Below are positions 45,601-56,626 of a DNA stretch of 64,000 nt, piece by piece (within the stretch, counting starts at the first letter, position 1; the number at the start of each line of letters is the position of its first letter). The notes beneath the pieces were generated by a model. It was given only the letters and a program-made list of their open reading frames with translations, did not search any database and had not been told where the DNA came from. The position numbers were made by a program, and so were the translations under genes. This stretch comes from Eudorina sp. 2006-703-Eu-15 (taxonomy: Eukaryota > Chlorophyta > Chlorophyceae > Chlamydomonadales > Volvocaceae): assembly GCA_003117195.1 (NCBI GenBank), contig BDSI01000012.1, positions 1,121,316 to 1,185,315 on the forward strand. The letters are read 5' to 3'.

Positions 45601-48600
45601 CGATGATAGAATCCGCGCCGCCGCCACGGCGGACAACGAGCCGACAGCCAGGCGCATCAGCTCCACCACACGCTGCCGTCGCCGGTTGGCCGCCGCCGGC
45701 GCCGCCAGGCGCCCATCGAGCGCGCCGTCGGCTGACGGGGACGCAGTAGCAGCTGTAGCGGCAGAAGCGGCAGTAGCGGTGGCGAGTGGAGGCGCAATCA
45801 CGGCGGAATCACCGTCGGTCGTCGCCTCATTCATCGCGACAGCGGCCCCCGCGCCGTACTCCGGCGGCACGGCCTCCGCGCCCTCAACCGTGCCCGACGA
45901 TCCAGCGCTCCGAAACACGTCGTCCCCCCGGTCATGTACAGCGGCGGCAGTAGCAGCAGCTTCTGCAGTTGCTGCTGCTGCTGCCGGCGGAGCGGCAGCA
46001 GCCGCGCCGGGGGCTGTTGCACTGCCGCCGGCAGAAAGACTGGCCGGGCTGGCGTCGCCGCGACGTTCCGCGAAACCGTACGGCGGTGCGGTCGGCGAGC
46101 CGCAGCTCGGAGTCCCCTCGGCGGCAGCCGCGTCCGCCACTGCCCCACGGGCCGTCAAGGCGAACGGCGTCGAAGGCCACGATCCACACGTGTACTCACC
46201 GCCCGAGTGTCCGTCGCGCCCGCCGGCGGCCCCCGAGTTCGACTGCGACTTCATCAGATCAGCGGCGGGATCGGGCTGCGGCACGGACACGCGGCGGGCG
46301 GAGCCCGACGGCGGCGGCGGCGGCGGTGCCAAACACGACTGCGCCATCACGGTCGCGTCCGCCGCGTTGACGATGAACGGCGAACCGAACATCTCCGAAT
46401 CCGCGGTCGAGCGGCGGGAGTTTGAAGCGCGGGTCCAGGGCCCGGGCACACCCGGCGACGCTACCGGCGTGCTGTACGCTGGGGCGAGACGACTCAACGG
46501 CGGCGGCGGTGCAGCGGCGATGCCGCAGGCACCGCGACGCGGCGACAGCCCCGTTGACGCCTGCATAGCCGCCGCCGCCGCCGCCGTAGGCACCTCTGCG
46601 GCGGCCAAGCCCGCCGTCGAGGTGGAGGAAGGCCCCGACTCTGCGCCTTCGCCCGCCGCGGCCGCGGCGTCGGCAGGCAGCACTGGTCCCCGCTCGCACA
46701 CGGACCGGCTCAGCAGGCTCGGTGCAGCGACAGCGGCGCCGGAGGCGCCGCCAACCGCACCGACCGCCGACATCCTATGCCCCGGCCTGCCGAGCACCTG
46801 GCCGCAGCCCAGGTAACCCGGGTAGCCCAGCCCGGCGGAGGATACACCACTGGCGGCGGCCGCCGTCGCCGTCGCCATGGCCTCCGAGTGAATGGCCTGC
46901 AGCGCCTGCGCGCGGTGCACGAGCCGCAGGCCGCTCTCGTGCGCTGACGAGGACCGAAGGAACCTCCGCGAGCCGCTGCCGCCGCTGCTGCCGCCTCCGC
47001 CCTCCGCCGCCATCACCCGCAGCGCCGCCACGATGCCCGTCCTGGAGCTGCGGTCGGCGACGACCGCCGACGAGGGCGTCGGCGGGGTCGCGTCGGCGGC
47101 GGCTCCGGGCGGCATCAAGATCCCGCTGGCACGGGTCGCCAGTAAAGGGCTGGCGGGCTGGGAGGACGACGCCGTCGACCCATGGGGTGACCAAGCGAAA
47201 GGAGTGGTGGGCGCGGCCCCGCGCGGCGACTGGCAGAGCGGCGACGACGGCACGGACGCCTGCCGCTGAGCGTCCTGCAGCGCTGCGCGCCATCGACTGG
47301 CCACCGCGAGACGCAGGGCGCGCCGGCGGTGCTGCATGTCGCCCTGCGCCGCCGCCGCCGCGGCGGCGGCGGCGGCGTTGGTGATGACCTCCGCGGCCGC
47401 CGCGATCGTTGCATCGACGGCGCCGGCGCCGCAAGGAGGCCCCGCCTCCGCCGTCGCGTCGTTGGTGTTCCGTCGCCGCCAACCCCTCGGCGACCCGCGA
47501 CGTGACCGAGTGGCGTCACCACCATCGTTATCGTCGCCATGGTGAGGGCTGTCGGCGCGCAAATGCAAGACACCGCCGCCGCCGAGCCCGCCGCCGCCAG
47601 GACGACTGCCGTCGCGCCGCCTGCCCCGGACGCCGCCGCCAGGGCAGCGGCCCGGACCGCACCCCTCGTCGCTGTCCTCGTCTTCGTCGTCAGTGCCGCT
47701 GACACTGCTGATGCCGCCAAAATTGCGCAGGTCGCCGTACACATTCCCCAGCGCGTACGACGGGCCGACCGGCGGCCTGGCGGCCTCGTGGACGTGGTTG
47801 TTGGAGGGTATGCGCAGCTGTGTCAGCTGGGGCATCGGCGGCAGCCGCAGTCTGCCGATCGACGCGCCGCTGTGTGCGCTGTGATCCGTCGGATTGTCTC
47901 CTCCTCCATCATCATCACACCCCCACGGGGGCGGGGCTGCACCGTTGCGGAGCGAGGGGCGGGGCACCCCTGACGAGCGAGCCGCCATTCCGCACGAACC
48001 GGAATGGGTCAAAGGCCGGACAGGGTCCAAACCACCCGGTGCTTCCCGCGGGTCGGTTCCGCCGTCGGCCGAACCGTCCGTACATGTCGACTCGTACGAC
48101 GCCCACAGCGTCCGCTGCACGCGGCAGTCACCGAAGACGCTGACGGGATGGCACGCCGGCTGCTGCTGCTGCCCATGGCCCTGCAGCTGCTGATGTACGA
48201 CAACACCGCCGTACTCATCCAGATGGCCTCCGGGTTGCCCAAGCGACCACGGGTTGCCGTCCGGGACCCCCTCCGGCTGCCGTGGTGGATGCACCGCAGC
48301 GGAACCGGGATCCCTCTGGCCGCTGCCGCCGCCGCCGCCACCACCGCCGCCGCCGTCTCCTCCCGCCTTTTGCTTTGCTGAACTCACGGCCAGTCGCGGC
48401 TCCGAGGCTGCCAGCTCGGTTGCGCCGGCCCCACGGGGCTCACATTCCACCTGCGCCTCCGCGGCCGCCACCGCCTCCTCACGGCTGACCCCTGCCATCA
48501 TCAGCAGCTCTGCTGCCGTGGCGGTGGATGCTGGTGGCGCAGGCACCACAACCTGAGAAGGAGGAGGAGGAGGAGGGCCCGGTCCCGGGAGGTACTGGGC

Positions 48601-49350
48601 GCTCTGTGGCCGCCGCAGCAGCAGCAGCGGCCGCTGCTGCTGCTGCGGCGGCAGCGGCGACGACGGCCGCGCTGTACCGCCGTCCTGGGACAGGGACAGG
48701 GTGCCGCCGGGCAGGTGCGCGGCCCCCAGGAGTTCCTGGTTGGTTGCTGCGGCCCAAGCTGATGTGGCCGGCACCTGACCGTGCGTCATCTCAATGCCCA
48801 GGCTCGGCCACTCCACCGTGGCTTGGAAGGGCACCCCGTCGTACGAGTACGACGCCCGGCGTGCCGCCGAGGTGACGCGTTTGCCCCGCCGCCCTTCCCC
48901 CCGCGCCTCGGCATCCGCCGCATCCCCCTCATCGGCCTGTGACCCGCGATCTGGGTCGGCCGCGCTGCCGTGCTGCTGGGGAGGCGAGGTCTGGCGCTGC
49001 TGCTGCTGCTGCTGTTGCTGCTTAGCGGGTCGCCCATCCTGGCCGCCAGTCGAGTCCGCCGCGACGAGCTGGTCCTCAGGACATTCGAGTGGACCGGCAG
49101 ACCGCGTGCTCCTGGGCTGCGCCCACGCCCTATCCAGCGGGTCTTCAGGGCCGTCCAGGGGGCCCCCAGGCAAGCCCGCGGGCTCATGCAACACGTATGC
49201 GTTACGGCCTGCGGAAGTCTGGCCCCTGCCGGTCTGTCCTAACGTCAGAGCTGGGCGGTCAGGCAAGTCCTCCTCCAGCGCGCAAGGCGCAGGCTGCCTG
49301 CGCTGGCCGAGCTCCGCGGTCGCGGTGTCGACGCCGCGCGCGGCATACAT
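39649..49350 (-). CDS. Giant guanylyl-cyclase-like protein with membrane helices and a GAF-like domain
   Basis: Six exons: 49350-44224, 43815-42108, 41720-41268, 40731-40531, 40072-40014, 39786-39649; 7686 nt, about 2561 residues, phases consistent. The C-terminal class III cyclase domain (about 2375-2561) has FADIVGYTTM (metal Asp, about 2384), KVETIGDAYM (Glu about 2424, Asp about 2428), RVGINSGPVMSGIVG and ARYCLFGDTVNTASRMES (Cys about 2494, Asn about 2501, Arg about 2505). Glu and Cys at the base-selecting positions are the guanylyl-cyclase pattern (adenylyl cyclases have Lys and Asp). Upstream are Ala-rich low-complexity sequence (about 1710-2330), a GAF-like region (about 1455-1705, ending LAEELAAALYVKHMQ) and about four hydrophobic helices (about 1225-1370). 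The first 1200 residues are mostly disordered. Small unseen introns within the 5.1-kb first exon are possible. Confidence 0.85.
40780..40893 (+). repeat. Dispersed intronic element, two diverged copies in tandem
   Basis: Copy at 40780-40809 (GTGGGAAATTGGAGGACATA) and copy at 40845-40893 (TTTGGTAGGCATAGTGAAGC then TGTGCTGCTG). Both are in intron 3 of the cyclase gene, antisense to it. Confidence 0.6.
44127..44177 (-). repeat. Dispersed intronic element in cyclase intron 1
   Basis: On the minus strand it reads TGTATAGGAAATTTGGTACA followed by CATCTTCTGTCAAACTGCGC. It is in the sense orientation in intron 1 of the cyclase gene, about 45 bases after the donor. Confidence 0.7.
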
Positions 49351-52300
49351 CGGGCGCTGTCAGGAGGCTCAGGACAAAGCCACCCCCTTCAATTGGAAGA
49401 CAAGACGCCTACTCTCCACGGTCGTGCACCTTGGACGCCTGCGGGAAACGCCGCTGGCGTTCAGGTGGCCATACTTGAAAGATGAACGTAAGGCTTCGGT
49501 CACGATCGTGCACATGTTAACGGCGGCTACGGACGTTAAGTGAATCGTGCGCAGAACCGCCAAACGGTTTGCTCGGGCTTGTTAGTCCAACAAAACCAAA
49601 ACTGCCACTTTGTGGAAACAAGCGTCCCGACCTTTGCACACTGTCAATTGCATGGGTAAAGCAGCCTCGCATATGATTCACTGAAGCTTGTAAAGAAGTC
49701 GGAAGCGAAAAGAAGTTTTCCAGTTCCCCAATGCGCGGAGATCACCCCACCAAACCTCGCTCACAAGCAATAACATAATATAAACTTCTCGCTCCTGTAT
49801 AACTTACCAAAGAGACGCTAGTTTGCAGTGAATATCATGGCGCCTCCATGTGATTGCCGCTTGTAGATTTCCTTGGAATATCTTGTATTCACTGCACGGC
49901 TTCTGCCTGGCATTCATACAATGTCTCCTCCGGCCAAAGCCTCGCCAGTGGCCTTGCTGCTCCGGCTGGCCTTGCTGCTCAGCGGGCAACCATAAGAACG
50001 GGTAACCGTAGTACAAAATATGACGGTCTCAGCCTGTCTCAACAATGTGTTGTGGCGATGCAGGTGCAGGACTGTACTGTTCAACGCCTAGTACCAAGCC
50101 GCAGAAGCAACGCACACGGTGAAAAAAGCAGTAGATGACATATACCAAATGACATATAATATACCGCAGTTTCAAGAATTCGCCACGTTTGCCAGTTATT
50201 GTTGCGTAAGGAGTGACACCACCAATGCGTCAGGGCATGAACATATCCGCACACTCAATATTTTTACAGCAATGATGCTATATGTACCTGAGTAGCGCTT
50301 TCGGGTTATGAGAACACTGACCCGTTCGGTTTACGGGAGACAGATCCAGGAGTATCCATGTCAGACTGCAATTTATCGTTCCTTCGTTCAATACTATGCC
50401 AAGATTTAATTATTTGATGAAGTATCTGACTGCAGAAAATGCATGGTATTTGGGGTTTACAAACGAACCACGGGTCTTCCAGGAGGGGGACCCCTGGGGA
50501 CCATTGGTAACACCCTACTAATTCGAACGCTGCCAACTTCGTGCTCTCTTCAAATTGACTGTTCAATCATGTGGTGCATAATTACAGGCTTTTGCATCAG
50601 TAAGACAGTTACCAAGGACAGTCATGTGAGTACCGCAAATTTTAATAACCTGAGGATGCTGTTACCGGCGGTCTGCGCAAGGCAAGGGTGTCTGCTCTGT
50701 GCAGCAGTGTTTGCATCTTCGTCGTCCGGATGATCCGCCTGTAGGCCCGTTTGACGCGTTCGTCCACCAGCCAAACGAACGAAAGGGTCCGAACACAAAC
50801 CTGTTCGTCCGTCAAAACTAGCAAATCCCTTCGAAGGACGAACATCGCCTGTGGCGCGGCGTAACACCTTGGCGAAAATGTCATCTAACACGCTCTGTTT
50901 CGATGGATCCCGTACAGGTACTCGACAACAAAACAATAATGCATGCAGAATGCCAATCGCAAGCGTAATGCACGCGTAGCAAAACAAATTTCAATCTGTC
51001 TCACTCGTTCTCCAAGCGTTCGTCCAGGTTGTCGAGCCGGACGAACGGATGAAGGCCCCGGACGGGCCGTTCGTCCACCAGCCATAGGGCGAAAGTTGCC
51101 GCATTTCGTCGTCATGGCGACGGAAGCCACAAAATAAGACACGAACACTGCAGCGCAGGGAATGCCTGCGTGCTGCCCTGACAGCCCGTAGCAGATGGGC
51201 ATGCACTAAGCCAAGCAGGGGGGAGCCCACACAGGCGCCCCATTACCCAGCTACCACCACCCCGGGAGCACCCAGCGCCGCACCCCCTCGAAGCCCCACG
51301 CCTGGCTCGTGAAAGTGCGCAGCGATCGCTAGTGGAGCACGCGCGCAACCCGCACCCAACGAACACCGATGCCCCTCAAAATGGAATGCCGGCCTCCCTA
51401 CAGCGGCTGAGGGTAGGCCAGGTCGTGTCAGGCTCCCATGAGGTTCAGGCATGTCGCCGACACTGATCTCTATCAGTTTGCTCGCTGACCGACTTACCTC
51501 CGCCCCTGTCGGCGAGTCACGACGCCTGGCTGTGAACCATCGTCGGATGCCCAGCTCACTGCGGTTCTTACCTCAGCAAACAGGCTGACTTCTTCCACCT
51601 GCACCTACCTGCGGTTATCTGCTGACTGACAACCGCCAACTCGCTGCGTTAGCTGCGAGCACCTAACTTCTGCCGCAATTGCTTATCTCCTTCAGCTTCC
51701 TTACAAATTGGCAGCTCTTATCACAATGACAGTACGTCTTTGCAGTGATAGTCGCCGGCGGCCGATCCTAAGATACGCCGTATAGTTATCACCGTCCCGC
51801 GGGTCAACGGCCACATATGCACCTAACCCGCCACCGTTACCCATAACTGCTAACGGCCGGCCCGCAATTGGCACGAACCACAACGGTGCACGACAGTCGC
51901 CACCGGGGCGCACCTGATAAGCACCACTAGCGCGCTGGACTGCACCCGGAGCCCTCGGGGCTTTCAGGGAACCATACGGCTCCGGGGGACCCAAGGATAC
52001 GATCATAAAGCCCACTCACGGGGAGTGTGCCGTACAGGCGACCCCATCAGTTAACCATCCCCAGGCCACCAGCCAGGTCCATACTTTTGTGCAGCCTCGG
52101 GGGCTCGAGCGCCACCCTGGAGTCGGAGAGTCCGGACGGTCCACCATTGGGACCACCTGGGCCGATACACCGAAAGCCTAAGAAGCGGGTCAAGAGGACA
52201 TTGGATTACGTTGCAACGCTTCATAACTGCGGCACGGCACTAACTGCCATCCAAGCATCGCCTGTACCGGTTGACAGCCGCGCGGCGGTTGCAGTGGGCA

Positions 52301-52980
52301 GGGGCTTTCTCTGAATGGTTCAGGTTACGCTGGGGTGATTGGTGACAGCCAAGGCCTCGTCACTGAGGCCGAAGCCGCCTCATCAATTCCTGCTTGTACC
52401 TGACAGGCAACATCCTAGATGGTGGTATCGTAATCTTGATCTGTACACGGGAACACGGCTGTACGGTGCTCGGCAAGGAGGCTTCCGGCCGGCCGGATCA
52501 CTGACGAAACCCTTGGGTTCAATAGGGACAGCAGGGCTTTGGTAAGGTGCGCATGGAGCTACAACCTGCCATCCCTGTTAGCGCGGTGGTTTTGGTTTGA
52601 AGGACGTGCTGCTATTGCATACCGTATCCATGGTTGAGTCTGCCATCGTAAACTTGCAGTGTGGCTGTGCGTGTCTCCTGAAATGCCTGTCCATGCAAAC
52701 AGCTGAACCTGTTCAACGGTACAACGGAAGGTCTAATCCTGTTGCGTACGGATGTGAATGCCTGAAGTGTCGTACTTCGACGTAAAAAGTCTGAAAAACT
52801 CTCAAGGAATAATTTTGTATATATCTCAGCCATACGCGAGGTTCAGTATAGCGTCTGAAAGGCGTATCCCTCCATAGACATATATACTCAACTGGCGGCG
52901 TCCCTTGTCCTGTACCAGTCCGTGTTTTGTAGATCAAACTGACAAGTGGTCTACTGGTCTTATACGTTTGAGGTGGAATC
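49351..52980. other. Low-GC divergent spacer between the cyclase and SR-protein genes
   Basis: About 3.6 kb with markedly lower GC than the genes. It should contain both promoters; TATATA occurs at 52818-52823, about 160 bases before the SR-protein ATG. A 17-base sequence CGTTCGTCCACCAGCCA is present twice (50757-50773 and 51068-51084), and around each copy the minus strand encodes a similar peptide containing WLVDER. Short frames at 52015-51701 (minus) and 52027-52314 (plus, with a basic KPKKRVKRT patch) resemble transposon fragments but cannot be assigned. No complete gene was found. Confidence 0.5.
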
Positions 52981-55650
52981 ATGTCCCGTGGCAGAGATGC
53001 CAGAGAACGCGATGATTACGGACCAGCATCTGCAGGTGTGCGGAACAAGGTCTCTGTCCTCGTTCGCAACATCCCATTAAACTACACGTAAGTATGAGTA
53101 GAAAGAAGCTGGCCTTGCAAGGTGTGGGTGCCCCACACAGTCTTTGTTTCGAGTATTACGCGGCGTGCGTAAGGAAGGTGCTTCTCACTTAGCAATACAA
53201 ATAAGTTTATCAGCATCATATGTGTTATTACTCGCGGACGTGTGGTCAAAAGTCTTTTGAATGTGCCGATCAAGAGAGGACCCGTCTGTCGGAGTGTGAG
53301 CAAATGTTTTTTATCATCCCTGCAAAGTTCTGCTTTGGCTTCTCGATGGGGATTCGTGCGTAATTCGTCTTGGGATTGTGCTTCACGCTTGCTTTGCCCT
53401 GCGACAGAGCCGACGACCTGCGCGCGCGGTTCGAGAAGTATGGCGAGCTTCGAGACGTCTACATCCCCAGGGACTACTACACACAGTGAGTGTTCAGTAA
53501 TCGGCCCGTTGTCTGGGCCACAGAAAAGGGTTGCCGTGTCTGTAGCTATGAGGTCTTGAGGTGGGTGTGTGACATGCCCATGGGGGCTAGAGAGCTGCGG
53601 GCATTGCTGGCTAAGCCACGAATCGCGGTCGTTTGCATGGTGGAGTGACACGTGCTGAGAAGTTGGACTGCGCGGAAAGCGAACAAGGCCTCATGCGCGG
53701 ATCGCAACACCAACGCAACTGGACACTTCTGCGCCCTCAACACCGCAACCAGACACTGCTGGGATCCATTGTGTCCACCGCATCCGCCAGGGCAGCAAGC
53801 GCAAGGACTAGACGCATTGATAGCCTGCGTCTGACAAGCAGGCAAACAAGGAAGGCAAGAACAAGAAGCAAGCAAGCATGTTCCTTGCAGAAGCAAGCAA
53901 GCGTGCCTTGAAGGATACGCACGAGGCGCATAGAATCAAGGCAAGGGCTGGTGCGAGCAACAGCAGGCAGTCATAGGACCGCCCTTGGCAGCACCAAAGT
54001 TCGGTCAAGTCGAGGTACCAAGCCTTGCCCACGGCCATCGTTTCGTGCATGGCGCGGCAGGCAAGCAATGTGCTACCAACTTCATTCCACTTACGTCCCG
54101 CATTCCGTCAATAAACGTATGTTCTTACCCGCTCATGTGGACCTGCTTTCCATGCCGATGGTCGGCCTGTGTAACGAGCACCAAAGATCTTAAGGTGCCG
54201 TGGCGTGCACGGTCTGGTGATTGCCTTTGGCCTTTGCCTGGATTTGCCTGGTTGTTAGGCACGGTTTTGTGCAGTACCTTCGCGTGTGCGACGTGGAAAT
54301 TCGAGAATTGGTTGCTACCCTTGCCGCCCGTCGTTGAGATCTGTGCGGTCTCGCCGTGTGGTACGTCATTCCGTTCGCCCCTCCACTCACAGGCGCTCGC
54401 GGGGTTTCGGTTTTATCGAGTTCCGTGACGCCCGTGACGCGGATGAGGTAAGTTTGTTGTGTTGAGTTATCCGTGCATGGCAACGGTGCGATTCATGGGG
54501 ATAGGTGTTCGATGAACGCTGCTCACCAAATTGGTCGTGAATGATGTCTGCAGATGTGGCGATTGTCCATCCAGCTGCCTGTTGACGTGTCCCTGCAACC
54601 CTGTTGAACCTTCCCGACAATGCAGGCGATATATCACATGGACAGGACGATGTTGGACGGACGGGAGATAAACGTGAGCGCGTATGGTTACGGGCTGAAC
54701 CCGGGTTGATTCGAAGGACAGAATTACAGCGTTACAGTGTGCGAGGATGGGGAGCCCCTCCGGGCGTCACCAGCCAGACCAAGCGATGTCTAGACGAGCC
54801 GTACGCCCATAGACCAGCCGAATGGATCGCCCCGTGTTCACCTGTATTCAAAGTTTTCAAGAAACGTCCTGATTTTGGCCTGAAACCGGCAAGGATTTCG
54901 TATTCTTTCACAATACGCAACGACGTGTTGTAGACATGAAAAGTCGTTACGGTCGGGGTCTTGTGCGCCAGTCCAAACGATTCACTGCCTCCTGTTCCTA
55001 TGTCCCTGGGTTGTGTATGACAGGTGTGTTTGTCAAAGGAAGGGCGGAAAACGCCGCGGGAAATGATGATTCTGGAGACAAAGCAGCCCGGTGGTCGAGG
55101 TAAGGATTCTGTTAGCTGCCACGGTTCGCTGGCCGCCTTTACTCCTCATCCTCATCCGCAATGGATATTTCTCTTGGCCTTTTCTCCGGTGATACCTAGG
55201 CCCTTGTCTTATCTGCTGCACCACACATGCAGACGGATATAGCGGGGGCGGAAGTGGGCGCGACCGGCGTCGCTCACGATCTCCTCGTCGGAGCAGCCGC
55301 TACAGCCGCAGCCGCAGCCCTCGCGATCGGGGAGGCCGCTACAGCCGCAGCCGCAGCCCTCGCGGCCGTGGAGGACGAGACTACGACCGGGAGCGCGACC
55401 GGGACTACGATCGTGACCGTGACTATGACCGCGGCTACGACCGTGAGGGCCGGGGCGGTGGTGGTGACCGCGATCGGGACAGGGACAGGGACTACGAGCC
55501 GCGGAGCCGCAGCCCTCATGGAGAGCGCGAGCGGGACCGGAGTCCCCAGGACAGGGCCGTCTCACCCAGGTCAGTGGACATGGGAGGCCGATTAGGTGAC
55601 GTGGGACTATCCAGGTGGAGGGGGGCGCTGTGCGTTGCAGGACGAGGTAA
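52981..55650 (+). CDS. SR-family splicing factor, SC35/SCL-like
   Basis: Seven exons: 52981-53087, 53408-53485, 54393-54447, 54626-54673, 55024-55099, 55233-55569, 55641-55650; 711 nt, 236 residues. One RRM (about residues 22-105) has RNP2 VSVLVRNIPLNYT and RNP1 RSRGFGFIEF, plus DVYIPRDYYT, the hallmark of plant SCL and metazoan SC35-like proteins. The C-terminus is an RS/RD domain: SRSPRRSSRYSRSRSPRDRG, then Asp-Tyr-Asp-Arg repeats. These proteins bind pre-mRNA and recruit spliceosome parts in the nucleus. The last exon is modelled as 10 nt (Arg-Thr-Arg-stop) after a GTCAGT donor. If intron 6 is retained, the frame instead runs to 55789 with a Cys-rich tail. SR genes often regulate themselves by alternative splicing, and the 907-nt intron 2 would be a place for it. 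GC is lower than in the neighbouring genes. Confidence 0.9.
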
Positions 55651-56626
55651 GCGAGCTGCTTGCACAGGAGGACATTTGATCCGTACACGCACTAATGATT
55701 GTGTGGAATGCCGGGAATGCGGGGCATGCTGCCTGCAGTTTCAGAGAGCGCACTCACCAACGCAGGATAGATTATTGGGAAAGGATTGACGCGATCACCG
55801 GTGCTACTCTATGAAATTGTTCTCGACAGTAAAGGTTGACGCGTCCGCTCCCCGACGATGCATTGACTTCCCGCCCTTGAAGGATCGAGCAGCAAGCGGA
55901 GGAGGAGCCCAGATTTGACGAAGCTGTTCAGCCAGCGAACGACTACTACTGATTCGCACCGGACACGGCAGCACACATACGGCACGCGCCACGACCTGAA
56001 CTGCTTCGGTGAGCTGAGCAGCTTTGGAAACGGTCCTGGGGGGTGCCAAGCGGATACGGCCTTTCGGCGCCAATGTCATGGGAAAGAGTGGCATATCTTG
56101 ATATCTAGTGTCTTGTGCGTAGGTTGTTCGAGCTGCCAGATGCCGAGATGCGTTGCGTGTGCCCAATCATCTCAATTATGTCGAGTCATTCTGCTGCTTC
56201 AGGACATGATGGATGTAATCGGGGGAGGTTATTGCATGGCTAGGGATGTCAGGAGATGTCTAGGTCGGCGATTGCTCGCCTGCGCGCGCACTAACTTTGG
56301 GACGTAGCCCTGGAGCGCGGGCTTTCGACGTGCCTGCTTGGATATTTGCGAGATTGCGCGGCGGATTTGCTCGTGCGGACTGTGTAATCTGTGTTTGATG
56401 ATGTGCATACCGCTCGGTGGAGGATCCGGCGTACGAACGTGTACGAAGGTCACCTTGACAACCGACGCGGTTGCCTTACAAACTATTTGCTTGGACATGG
56501 CACGTTTCATCACATTCTCGTGTGTTTTATGGGGTTATGCATGGGGTTATGCATAATTTCCAATCAATGTAAGAACTTCGGGATCGTTAAAATGACCAAA
56601 CCGCTTGCCTGAGGATTAACTTTTCT
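55651..56626. other. Spacer between the SR-protein and asparaginase genes
   Basis: About 980 bases in which no exon was recognised. TGTAA occurs at 56383-56387 and 56568 as possible SR-protein poly(A) signals. The asparaginase promoter must lie in the right half. A GGGGTTATGCAT-type sequence is directly duplicated at about 56530-56550. Confidence 0.5.

Noticed and set aside
45548..46816. Long plus-strand open frame opposite the cyclase exon
   Set aside because: It is an antisense shadow of GC-rich third codon positions. It has no splice context, and its Ala/Pro/Arg composition mirrors the opposite strand.
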